From Bacteroidota bacterium (GTDB lineage Bacteria; Bacteroidota; Bacteroidia; Sphingobacteriales; Sphingobacteriaceae), in assembly GCA_013288235.1 (NCBI GenBank), contig JABDCF010000009.1, positions 1 through 60,695 on the forward strand: a stretch of 60,695 nt of DNA. Reading direction: 5' to 3'. The notes under the pieces were generated by a model that saw nothing but the letters and a program-made list of their open reading frames with translations, was not told where the DNA came from and ran no database searches. A program made the position numbers and the translations under genes. Position 1 is the first letter of the stretch. Each line of letters begins with the position of its first letter. This document shows positions 14,254 through 21,825 of this stretch, one piece after another.

Positions 14254-15705
14254 TTAAAATTTAAAGTAAATAAAGTCGGCATTCTTTATCGCGCTGAAAG
14301 AAAGGATGTAGCCTATCAAAGCAAAATAAATCGTAGCCCGCAAAGCAAATCCTTTAATAAAATCAATTTGCAGTGGATGCTCTTTGGCGCGTTGCAGCCA
14401 TTCAGCGGCAAGCATTATAAAAATGGCGATAAGGGTAGTTATTGCATTTACCTTTTCGGTGACCTCGAAAGAGGAAAAGATGGACATTGAAAAAAGCCGC
14501 CGGTAATAATCAAAAGCCTGCGAGACACTGTCGGCACGAAAGAGAACAAAAGTGAACATCACCAGCAGGAATGTTGCGGCTATATTTAAAAATACCGATA
14601 AGGATGGAAGTAATCCATCTTTATCGGCTTTTTTCTTTTTGTTTATAGTGCCCCGCAATATTAATGGGATAAAATATAAACCATTGATAAATCCGAATAA
14701 CACAAAAGTCCAGTTTGCGCCATGCCAAATGCCTATCAGCGTGAAATTTAACAGGATTGCCAGTATCAGCCCCGCTTTCCCATAATCCCTGAAATAGATA
14801 CTCAATGGCGTAAATATATAATCGGTTAACCAGCTTGTTAACGAAATATGCCACCTCCGCCAAAAATCGGCGATGTTTTGTGCAAAAAATGGCGAATCAA
14901 AATTTAGGTTTATTTTAAACCCTAACAGGCTGGAAAGTCCTATTGCCATATCGGAATACCCTGAAAAATCAGCATAAACCTGGATGGTAAACAGAAAAGC
15001 GCCAAACAACAGTGAACTTGCTGGTAAGGTACTATAATGTGCGAAGATAGGATCGGCAAATGAGGCGCAATTGTCGGCAATGACAATCTTTTTGAATAGT
15101 CCCCACAAAATTTGGCGCATCCCGTCCGAGGCCTGGTTATAGTCAAATTCTCTTTTCTTTTCCAATTGTGGTATCAATGTTTTCGGGCGGTCTATCGGCC
15201 CGGAAAGTACACATGGAAAAAATGCTATGTATGAAAAAAAAACGACCCAATCATAGGTCGGCTTAATTTTACCGCTTTTAATATCAAGCAAATAGCTTAA
15301 TGTTTTAAAAGTATAAAAACTTATTCCCAGGGGGAGGATGATATTGAGTGTATGAATATCCGGCTTTATATTAAATGCAGCGACGGCGCTGATAAACGAT
15401 TTGATAAAGAAATTATAGTATTTAAAAAACAAAAGGCAGCCCAATCCTTGTAGCACTCCCATCCAGAGCAAAAATCTTTTATGTTGTTCATTGTTGCTTT
15501 TAGCTATCCCGATACCTAAAAAATAATTTAACAGGGAACAGCCTATCAACAGGAAAAGAAACCGCCAATCCCACCACGCATAAAACAAATAACTCCCTGC
15601 TAAAATTAAAAGGTTTTGAAGCTTGAGGTTCCGGTTAAAAACATACCAGTATAACAAAAAAAACACGATAAAAAACAGGACGAATGTTGCTGATATGAAG
15701 AGCAT
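14254..15705 (-). CDS. MBOAT-family membrane O-acyltransferase (AlgI/DltB-like)
   Basis: 483-residue polytopic membrane protein. The MBOAT core is clear: FWRRWHISLTSWLTDYIFTP with H286 and FTLIGIWHGANWTFVLFGFING with the catalytic histidine H328, plus YADFSGYSDMAIGLSSLLGF before them. These proteins move acyl groups from a cytoplasmic thioester donor through the membrane to an extracytoplasmic acceptor (alginate for AlgI, teichoic acid for DltB with the carrier DltC). Here an ACP is encoded two genes upstream, so the donor may be ACP-bound. The gap to the VOC gene is 8 bases and to the SGNH-like gene 5 bases. No alginate genes are present. Confidence 0.92.
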   Translation of the reverse strand: MLFISATFVLFFIVFFLLYWYVFNRNLKLQNLLILAGSYLFYAWWDWRFLFLLIGCSLLNYFLGIGIAKSNNEQHKRFLLWMGVLQGLGCLLFFKYYNFFIKSFISAVAAFNIKPDIHTLNIILPLGISFYTFKTLSYLLDIKSGKIKPTYDWVVFFSYIAFFPCVLSGPIDRPKTLIPQLEKKREFDYNQASDGMRQILWGLFKKIVIADNCASFADPIFAHYSTLPASSLLFGAFLFTIQVYADFSGYSDMAIGLSSLLGFKINLNFDSPFFAQNIADFWRRWHISLTSWLTDYIFTPLSIYFRDYGKAGLILAILLNFTLIGIWHGANWTFVLFGFINGLYFIPLILRGTINKKKKADKDGLLPSLSVFLNIAATFLLVMFTFVLFRADSVSQAFDYYRRLFSMSIFSSFEVTEKVNAITTLIAIFIMLAAEWLQRAKEHPLQIDFIKGFALRATIYFALIGYILSFSAIKNADFIYFKF

Positions 15706-15713
15706 CGGTATGT

Positions 15714-16094
15714 TTAGTTTGAGTTTAGCAGTTCTATCATTCCATAACTAACATTCAAAAAAGCCACCTTCCGATTGTTAAATAATATTGCAGGCCTTGG
15801 GGGTGATATTAAAAAAGCACCCTCGTTTACAAGCCGCGCTACTTCGGCATTAATATCATCCACCTCAAAGCATAAATGGTAATAGGTGATGTTTTTTTTG
15901 ATGAAGGTTTCAACCTGTTTACCCGAGATCAGCTCTAACCTTGTTCCATCTGCAAGGGTCAGTAAAACCAACTCTGCATTTTGTGCTTCATCAAAAACTT
16001 TCGGGCTTTGCCTGATAATTTTATGGATAGCAGCAATAGACGCTATTTCTTCATCGATATTCTTACAGGCGATACCAACATGATGAAATTTCAT
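15714..16094 (-). CDS. VOC-superfamily protein (glyoxalase / methylmalonyl-CoA epimerase-like)
   Basis: 126-residue protein with two beta-alpha-beta-beta-beta units of the vicinal-oxygen-chelate fold. Likely metal ligands are visible: His in FHHVGIAC near the start, His in YYHLCFEVDD and Glu in GMIELLNSN at the C-terminus. The sequence around 'FEVDDINAEVARLVNEGA' is like methylmalonyl-CoA epimerases. Being between the ACP (6 bases) and MBOAT (8 bases) genes, it probably isomerises or otherwise processes the carrier-bound acyl group; that role is inferred from position only. Confidence 0.75.
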   Translation of the reverse strand: MKFHHVGIACKNIDEEIASIAAIHKIIRQSPKVFDEAQNAELVLLTLADGTRLELISGKQVETFIKKNITYYHLCFEVDDINAEVARLVNEGAFLISPPRPAILFNNRKVAFLNVSYGMIELLNSN

Positions 16095-16100
16095 GGTGCG

Positions 16101-16343
16101 TTAATTTAATTTTGAGATTATTGAATCAACCATTGCGCCTACGTTGTCCCAACTTTGTATCTCCTTTGACGTAAACCTTATTTTAAACAGTTTTTCAATG
16201 GCCACCACCAATTGAATATGGTTTAATGAATCCCATTCGTCCACATCATTTGCTGTTGTTACGTAATTTAAAATGATGTTATCATCGTCCATCACGTCGA
16301 TAAAAACATCGTTTACTTTTTTTAGTATTTCGGGTCTATCCAT
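16101..16343 (-). CDS. Acyl carrier protein
   Basis: 80 residues from the ATG at 16343; a TTG 15 bases upstream is a less likely start. The phosphopantetheine attachment site is S39 in DEWDSLNHIQLVVAIEKLF, matching the D-S-L motif of carrier proteins. The sequence resembles the dedicated carriers next to FkbH-type proteins more than the housekeeping fatty-acid AcpP, which has GADSLD at this place. It is encoded between the methyltransferase and the VOC protein and is the expected acceptor of the group loaded by the FkbH-like protein. Confidence 0.9.
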   Translation of the reverse strand: MDRPEILKKVNDVFIDVMDDDNIILNYVTTANDVDEWDSLNHIQLVVAIEKLFKIRFTSKEIQSWDNVGAMVDSIISKLN

Positions 16344-16364
16344 GTTTAATTTATTCAATTATTG

Positions 16365-17273
16365 CTATACATCTGCTTTCTTAATAAACGCCGCATACAA
16401 TACAGCTATCTTATATTTTTCGGCTTTTTCGGGTGAAACCTCCTCCGATAAAAAGGCCCTTTCGCCTATAATTTGAAAACCTGCCTGCCGTACAATTTTT
16501 CGTATTTCTTCCACATTATTAAAAAGGTAAATATGGTCGATAGCCGGGGCATTTGTTGGGGTAGTGAAAAACAGTGTGCCATTTTCGCTAAGCAGGCTAT
16601 TTAGCTTACTTAAAAGTTTTAACGGGTCTTCAACATGTTCCAACACCTCGCCAAGGGTGATAAAATCGAACTTTTCTTCATTATCAAAATCAAAAATATC
16701 CCTCAAATTAAAGGCAATTCGACTATTATTTGTGAAATGTTTTGCAAGTGTTATCGATGTTTCACTTATATCTACCACGGTGAATGAAGCTTCATCGTCC
16801 AGTATCTCCAATGACTTTGAAAGATAGAGTCCATGCCCCACGCCAACTTCAAGATAGCTTTTGGTTGTATTTATATACTGCGGCAACGTGTTGATAAAAT
16901 AATCAAATACCTGGTAATGATGTTTCCATAAAAACTGCGATAAAATGAGGCCATGCATATAATAAGCCATGGTTTCGGGACTGGCATACACGCGGGCATT
17001 TACCTCGTCAAACGTGCTGCTGCTATATTTCCCGGTGCGTAAAAATTCGAGGGTTTCTGCATTTACATCGGCTATCATTTTTAAATAACAGTCGATAGCA
17101 TAATCCAGTGTTTTATTTTCGGCGTGCAATAGCTGTATATATTTCTCAAAAAATGCACCGGCCAACTCATTATACTTGTCATCAAAAAACTCCATACTTT
17201 TTCTGAGTTTTTTGCTGTGGATAGGGTTAAGCGCTTCTATCCGCTCACAGATATAATTTACAGGTTCTATCAT
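16365..17273 (-). CDS. SAM-dependent methyltransferase in the FkbH-ACP operon
   Basis: 302 residues from the ATG at 17273, which overlaps the FkbH stop codon as ATGA (17270-17273), so the two are translationally coupled; this decides the start over an upstream in-frame codon at 17294. A helical N-terminal region (about 1-135) precedes a class I Rossmann domain: motif I YLEVGVGHGLY (about 140-150), acidic residue in FTVVDISETS, and ITLGEVLEHVEDP. By analogy with the methoxymalonyl-ACP pathway (FkbG), it could O-methylate the carrier-bound hydroxyacyl group, but the sequence alone does not define the substrate. Confidence 0.85.
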   Translation of the reverse strand: MIEPVNYICERIEALNPIHSKKLRKSMEFFDDKYNELAGAFFEKYIQLLHAENKTLDYAIDCYLKMIADVNAETLEFLRTGKYSSSTFDEVNARVYASPETMAYYMHGLILSQFLWKHHYQVFDYFINTLPQYINTTKSYLEVGVGHGLYLSKSLEILDDEASFTVVDISETSITLAKHFTNNSRIAFNLRDIFDFDNEEKFDFITLGEVLEHVEDPLKLLSKLNSLLSENGTLFFTTPTNAPAIDHIYLFNNVEEIRKIVRQAGFQIIGERAFLSEEVSPEKAEKYKIAVLYAAFIKKADV

Positions 17274-18994
17274 AACTTCTGGGTAATAAAGCATTGCTTA
17301 GGCTCGTAAGTGTTGGTATTTAATATCCAAAAGGCATCTTTTTCAAAAAAACCCAGGCTACTGTAATGGTCCTTCACGATCCCGTTCTTTGGTGTTGGCA
17401 CGTATTCACCTTTTAAAGTTGCAAAACCACTTTCCTTAGCAAAATTGGCGATAGTATTCAGTACAAAATTTTCCATGCCCCGCTTTAATACCCTGCAACT
17501 CATCAGCCAGGTATCGATAAAAAGGGTTTCATTATCTTCCTTTTGCAGGATGACCACAGCTATTAAACCGTTATCCCCGAATTTATCTGAAAGGGTAAAA
17601 GTGAAGCTGTAATGGCAGCCCTTGGATGCGAGTTTTTCAATATCAGCATCAGTATAGCGGACGGTCCTTAGGTTAAACTGGTTCGACCGTTGTGTTAGCT
17701 GCGCAACCCGCGGCGTGTTGAACCGGTTAAGTGGCTCAACCCTCAAAACCATATCCAGGCTTGCTAAAAAGGCATCTTCATTGATGTAGGCTTGCTGCTC
17801 AATATTTCGCTTAGCTGCTATTTGATACTGCTTTGTCCGTTCTGTATCTTCATTCGAGAATGATGCTATTTCAAACAGGTTTAATGTATATAAATATTCA
17901 AGGTAATCGGCAGGGTCTTCAGGCAACTCGGGTATGGTTAGTTCCGGGATGTGTTCCCTTACTATATTTCTTTCAAAAGGACTGTCATCCAAATAAACCA
18001 TCGCATCGAAACCTATATTAAGCGTATTTTGAATTTTGCGGATATTATCGACCTTATTATCCCAATTGGCTGTAAATACTGCTATATCACCAAGGTGCAA
18101 CACCATATCGGGATGATTTTCGAAAGGCTCCTTTGCAATCGCTTCTGTATTCTTGCTGCAAACGGCCAGTATGATCCCCCGGTTTTTTAATTTTTTAAGC
18201 CAGTATTGAAATTCAGTAAATGCTTTCCCGATGCCTAATGTGCCAAGCTGGATATTTTCTAACCCGTCATCGCCAATAACACCGCCCCAGATGGTATTAT
18301 CAAGATCGAATACAATGCATTTTTTAAACTTCCCATACATTGCGCTGATAATATCAACCGTTCTTAAAGCTACCTGGGGTAAAATATCTATGCTTAAAAC
18401 CATTTCTGTATTGATATACACAGAAGGTTGAAAAACAGTTGCTTTGCCCACCTGGTTTTGGATAGCGGATAGATCGCAAATGTAAAAATTGGGGCTTTTC
18501 ACAGCATACAGCATCAATTCGTAATTGAGCTTACGTAGCTGAAAAATAAATGAAGACGGCGTTTTATTTGCGAAGCTGCCAAATACACCCTCGTCAATTT
18601 CGGAGAAATTGTAGCAGATGATCTTTGCATTTAATTTCGTGTTTATAGCAATGCAAAGATTATTAATTAATTCCATTTGCTTTTCAGCAAGCGTATCATA
18701 TTCCCCGTGTTTTAACTTGTTGTATTTTTCAAGCAGCTTGTGCGAGGATTGAAACAGGATAATTACTTCGGGTTTGTATTCGTATAACTCAGAGTCCGCA
18801 TCAAAAACCTGTCGTTCCAACTGGTTAAAATCAGCTTCAAAAATTTGCAGGTTAATTCCCTCATCAAACCCTGTTCCCCTTAAGGCAACGGAAAGAAATT
18901 GTGTTGCAGTATCGCCCAATAAAGCAACTTTAACAGGCGCCAGGCCCGAAAAATCGTTTTTTAAGTTTTTCTTTAATTGGGAAAAAAGCTTCAT
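17270..18994 (-). CDS. FkbH-like HAD-IIIC protein (glyceryl-ACP loading type)
   Basis: 574 residues from the ATG at 18994; a longer frame to 19072 lacks support. Three parts are visible: an N-terminal region with an SGNH/flavodoxin-like start (VKVALLGDTATQFLSVALRG); the HAD domain with KKCIVFDLDNTIWGG (D230-T234), LAVCSKN and MVYLDDSPFERNIVR; and a C-terminal GNAT-like region (about 430-574). FkbH relatives take 1,3-bisphosphoglycerate, dephosphorylate it and load glyceryl onto an ACP. An ACP gene two positions downstream supports this activity. First gene of the six-gene operon running to 13340. Confidence 0.88.
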   Translation of the reverse strand: MKLFSQLKKNLKNDFSGLAPVKVALLGDTATQFLSVALRGTGFDEGINLQIFEADFNQLERQVFDADSELYEYKPEVIILFQSSHKLLEKYNKLKHGEYDTLAEKQMELINNLCIAINTKLNAKIICYNFSEIDEGVFGSFANKTPSSFIFQLRKLNYELMLYAVKSPNFYICDLSAIQNQVGKATVFQPSVYINTEMVLSIDILPQVALRTVDIISAMYGKFKKCIVFDLDNTIWGGVIGDDGLENIQLGTLGIGKAFTEFQYWLKKLKNRGIILAVCSKNTEAIAKEPFENHPDMVLHLGDIAVFTANWDNKVDNIRKIQNTLNIGFDAMVYLDDSPFERNIVREHIPELTIPELPEDPADYLEYLYTLNLFEIASFSNEDTERTKQYQIAAKRNIEQQAYINEDAFLASLDMVLRVEPLNRFNTPRVAQLTQRSNQFNLRTVRYTDADIEKLASKGCHYSFTFTLSDKFGDNGLIAVVILQKEDNETLFIDTWLMSCRVLKRGMENFVLNTIANFAKESGFATLKGEYVPTPKNGIVKDHYSSLGFFEKDAFWILNTNTYEPKQCFITQKL

Positions 18995-19176
18995 GCTTAT
19001 AAATCCTGGAATAAACCTGTTATAAAACCATACGGAATAAACCGGGCTGCCGTTGCCCGCACAATTCAACACAAAGTATTGAAAGCACTAAAAAATTGAT
19101 CTATTTTTAAAAACACAATGTAAAACCAGTTATTTTTTTATTTTTGATTGCTTGAATTTATCCATTGTAAATACTT

Positions 19177-19938
19177 ATGTTTTCGTACGGCAGCTATTAT
19201 TATATCATCGTTGGCTTACAAATATTTTGTGGCATACACAGCTACCGCAGGGGGACACTCAACAGGTGGATATTCCTGATCATTTTTTTGCCGGTTATCG
19301 GGAGCATAATTTATTTATATAGTGAAGTGCTTTCGAACAGGAACAGGAGTAGTTTTAAGGTAATGAACAAACCGGGCATTGATGTTGGCGCAGTACTTAA
19401 CCCCGGCGGAAGAATAAAAAAACTGGAAGAAGAATTGCGCTTTACCGATACCTTTGCCAACAGGATAAAACTTGCAGACGCCTACCTTGCAGCCGGTTCT
19501 ACCGATAAGGCTATTGATTTATACAAGGCCAGCCTCACAGGCGCCTTTGCCGAAAATGAGCATGTTATGATGCAGCTTATAGTTGCCTATTTTGCACAAC
19601 AACGGTATGACGAGGTGATCCCTTTAGCCAAAAAACTTTACAAATTGCCGCAATTTACCCGCTCAAAAGCGCACCTGCTTTATGCTTTATCGCTCGAAAA
19701 TTTAGGAAACATTGAGCAGGCCGAAACCGAGTTTAAAGCCATGAAAGGCCGCTACTCGTATTTTGAACAACGCTACCAATACGGGCTTTTTTTGATGCGG
19801 CAGGAAAAGTATGACGATGCCTCGAAAATATTTACAGATATGCTCGACGAGGAACCGCATCTTGGCAATATTGAAAAAAGAAGCAACCGCGAATGGTTTG
19901 CTAAAGCAAAAGACGAGTTAAGGAACATACCGGCCTAA
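19177..19938 (+). CDS. TPR protein with PLDc_N-like membrane segment
   Basis: 253 residues. The first 50 hold two membrane segments (YYYIIVGLQIFCGIHSYRRG and WIFLIIFLPVIGSIIYLYSE), the 'phospholipase_D-nuclease N-terminal' pattern used by many small membrane proteins. From about residue 85 onward there are tetratricopeptide-type helical pairs (ANRIKLADAYLAAGSTDKA, VMMQLIVAYFAQQRYDE, HLLYALSLENLGNIEQA, YQYGLFLMRQEKYDDA). Probably a cytoplasm-facing scaffold. Its stop codon TAA (19936-19938) overlaps the stop codon of the convergent methyltransferase gene. Confidence 0.75.
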   Translation: MFSYGSYYYIIVGLQIFCGIHSYRRGTLNRWIFLIIFLPVIGSIIYLYSEVLSNRNRSSFKVMNKPGIDVGAVLNPGGRIKKLEEELRFTDTFANRIKLADAYLAAGSTDKAIDLYKASLTGAFAENEHVMMQLIVAYFAQQRYDEVIPLAKKLYKLPQFTRSKAHLLYALSLENLGNIEQAETEFKAMKGRYSYFEQRYQYGLFLMRQEKYDDASKIFTDMLDEEPHLGNIEKRSNREWFAKAKDELRNIPA

Positions 19939-20696
19939 ACCTTACCAAGGTAAATCTCCGTTTGGTAATGAAAGCTCACCTTGCCACCGTCACTATACCG
20001 GGCAAAAATATCCTTCAATAGCTCTTTAAATTTTTCGCCATCCGCTGTACCTTCTGGGGGCACGTATGATGACGAAAACGCCCGGCCCAAAAGGCCAGCC
20101 TCATCAAACACTTGCACGTTGGGGAATTTCACAGCTTTGTAAATCCCGTCCTTAAAAAATGCTTTGAAATCAAAATCGCTGATATTGCGGTGGTTAACCT
20201 TGTTGTAGTCTATAGAGTCCTGCTTTAAAATACTTTCATAAGCTATCGAAAATTCGTCAGCATCAGCAAGCCGGTTATTCCAGATGAGCGCCGCGTGGCC
20301 GTCTTCTTTTAGTATTCTTCTAAATTCTGCCTGTGTTTTTTCATTATTGAACCAATGGAATGCCTGGGCGCAAACTATTAAATCAATACTGTTTGCAAGT
20401 AGGGTTGTGGCTTCGGCGCTACCATTAATAGGATTAAAGTTTTTATTGGCGCCAAGCTGTTGTTCAGCGGCCTGCTGCATGTCTTCATTAGGTTCAACTG
20501 CGTAAACTTTGTAACCTTCATCCAGCAACAGCTTGGTAAAAATGCCGGTGCCTGAGCCAATATCGGCTATAACTAAAGCGCTCGTTAACTTACATTCACT
20601 TTGCAGGTAAGCAATTACTTCATTCGGGTACCCGGGACGGTATTTTACATAATTATCAACCCTGTCTGAAAATCTTTTGGTGGGATCGGAAATCAT
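19935..20696 (-). CDS. Class I SAM-dependent methyltransferase
   Basis: 253-residue cytosolic methyltransferase of the Methyltransf_11 type. The N-terminus FSDRVDNYVKYRPGYPNEVI is typical of a common bacterial family; motif I is IADIGSGTGIFTKLL, the acidic loop VYAVEPNEDM and motif IV DLIVCAQAFHWF. Relatives include ubiquinone/menaquinone-type and trans-aconitate-like enzymes, so the substrate stays open. Its TAG stop (19935-19937) overlaps the TAA of the TPR gene on the other strand. Confidence 0.85.
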   Translation of the reverse strand: MISDPTKRFSDRVDNYVKYRPGYPNEVIAYLQSECKLTSALVIADIGSGTGIFTKLLLDEGYKVYAVEPNEDMQQAAEQQLGANKNFNPINGSAEATTLLANSIDLIVCAQAFHWFNNEKTQAEFRRILKEDGHAALIWNNRLADADEFSIAYESILKQDSIDYNKVNHRNISDFDFKAFFKDGIYKAVKFPNVQVFDEAGLLGRAFSSSYVPPEGTADGEKFKELLKDIFARYSDGGKVSFHYQTEIYLGKV

Positions 20697-20734
20697 ATTA
20701 TAAAAAATTGGGGTAGTTTACAGGCAAAGTTTAA

Positions 20735-20753
20735 AGACGCAAGTATTGCGTCT
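20735..20753. repeat. Short hairpin repeat (AGACGCAA-gta-TTGCGTCT)
   Basis: Perfect 8-bp arms with a 3-base loop, followed by CTACG. Words of this form (agacgcaa...ttgcgtctctac) are scattered as short palindromes in many genomes. It lies 18 bases after the stop of the aldose-epimerase gene on the minus strand and may double as a terminator. Confidence 0.6.
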
Positions 20754-20770
20754 CTACGTTTTTCAGCCAA

Positions 20771-21637
20771 CTACACACTTATAAAAAACGCAGCTTCAAA
20801 AACATGGCCGGGTTTTAACTGCTGTATATCTTCCTTTTGGCTTATATCAACATGCTTGCCGGCAGTATCGGCACAACCAAGCCATGGCTCAATGCAAACA
20901 AAATCGCCGCCGCCTTTTGCCCATATGCCCAGGTAATTAAAATGCGGAAATTCAACAGACAGCGACCTATCGTGTCTATCGCTTTTTATGCAAACCTCCC
21001 TCGATTTTAAATTTTTAAATACCAATGCATCAGCATCAAATAAGTGCCTTGTTAAATATAATTTGTTACCCGGTGAAGGTACCGGGTGCATTTCGCCACT
21101 GAAAAACCCTTCGGGGGATAATAGGTGGGTCTCTAACTTTTCTTCTGTTTCAAATTCGATATAATAATCCTCATAATTCTCACCGGGACCGAACGGCACG
21201 TTAAAAGCCGGGTGTCCGCCTACCGAAAAATAAATGGTTTTATTATCATGACTAATCAGTTTATAGGTTAACCGGACAGCGTTTTCTATCAGGGTATATA
21301 AAACCTGGAAATCAAACTTATAGGGATAAACATGCAGCGTTTTTTCGGAATTTGGCAGTGAATAGGTTACATGTACCTCATCGTTCTCCAGTAAAATAAA
21401 TTCGGAGTTACGTGCAAAGCCATGCCTGGCCATGGGATAAGTTTTTCCATCAACCAATAGCTCGTCATTAATAAGCCCACCCACTATAGGGAACAGGTTT
21501 GGCGCATGCCAGTTCCAAATTTTGGCGCTGTCCTGCCAAAGGTGTTCGGTTTGCGTTGCTTTATTGAAAATTGAAGATAGCTGTGCCCCTTTTGCGTCGA
21601 TCTCAACTCTTAAAAACTCATTTTCTAATACGGCCAT
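20771..21637 (-). CDS. Aldose 1-epimerase family protein (LacX/YihR-like mutarotase)
   Basis: 288-residue beta-sandwich enzyme predicted to interconvert sugar anomers. Visible markers: NLFPIVGGL, MARHGFAR, GGHPAFNVPFG (active-site His) and FVCIEPWLGCADT (catalytic Glu). The start ATG at 21637 opens on MAVLENEFLRVEIDAKGAQLSSI, the standard first strand of the family. Cytosolic, no signal peptide. The neighbour on the same strand is the methyltransferase 74 bases downstream, without obvious functional link. Confidence 0.88.
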   Translation of the reverse strand: MAVLENEFLRVEIDAKGAQLSSIFNKATQTEHLWQDSAKIWNWHAPNLFPIVGGLINDELLVDGKTYPMARHGFARNSEFILLENDEVHVTYSLPNSEKTLHVYPYKFDFQVLYTLIENAVRLTYKLISHDNKTIYFSVGGHPAFNVPFGPGENYEDYYIEFETEEKLETHLLSPEGFFSGEMHPVPSPGNKLYLTRHLFDADALVFKNLKSREVCIKSDRHDRSLSVEFPHFNYLGIWAKGGGDFVCIEPWLGCADTAGKHVDISQKEDIQQLKPGHVFEAAFFISV

Positions 21638-21725
21638 GGGTAGTGATGTGATAGCAATTAAACTCCCGAAATTAAGAATTTGTTTTTAAAGTTGATGTTC
21701 CGATTAAACTGTGCCTGTTGGGTTT

Positions 21726-21820
21726 TAACCACAAAGGGCACAATGGATTTCACAAAGGACACAGAGATTTATATAAAGTAATTAATATCTTTTTATTTTT
21801 CAACTCCCCTTTAGGGGCCG
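21726..21820. repeat. Intergenic repeat words and CCCCTTTAGGGG hairpin
   Basis: Bases 21726-21766 hold the tandem-like words CACAAAGGGCACAATGG and CACAAAGGACACAGAG. At 21806-21817 a CCCCTTTAGGGG palindrome followed by CCGGGGGGC lies just outside the stop codon of the YncE/phosphoesterase gene and may terminate it. Both kinds of words are common interspersed sequences in related genomes, by my recollection. Confidence 0.5.
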
Positions 21821-21825
21821 GGGGG

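Noticed and set aside
13340..18994. Methoxymalonyl-ACP extender-unit cluster of a polyketide pathway
   Set aside because: FkbH-, FkbG- and FkbJ-like genes are present, but the FkbI/FkbK dehydrogenases and any polyketide synthase are absent, while MBOAT and SGNH proteins are present.
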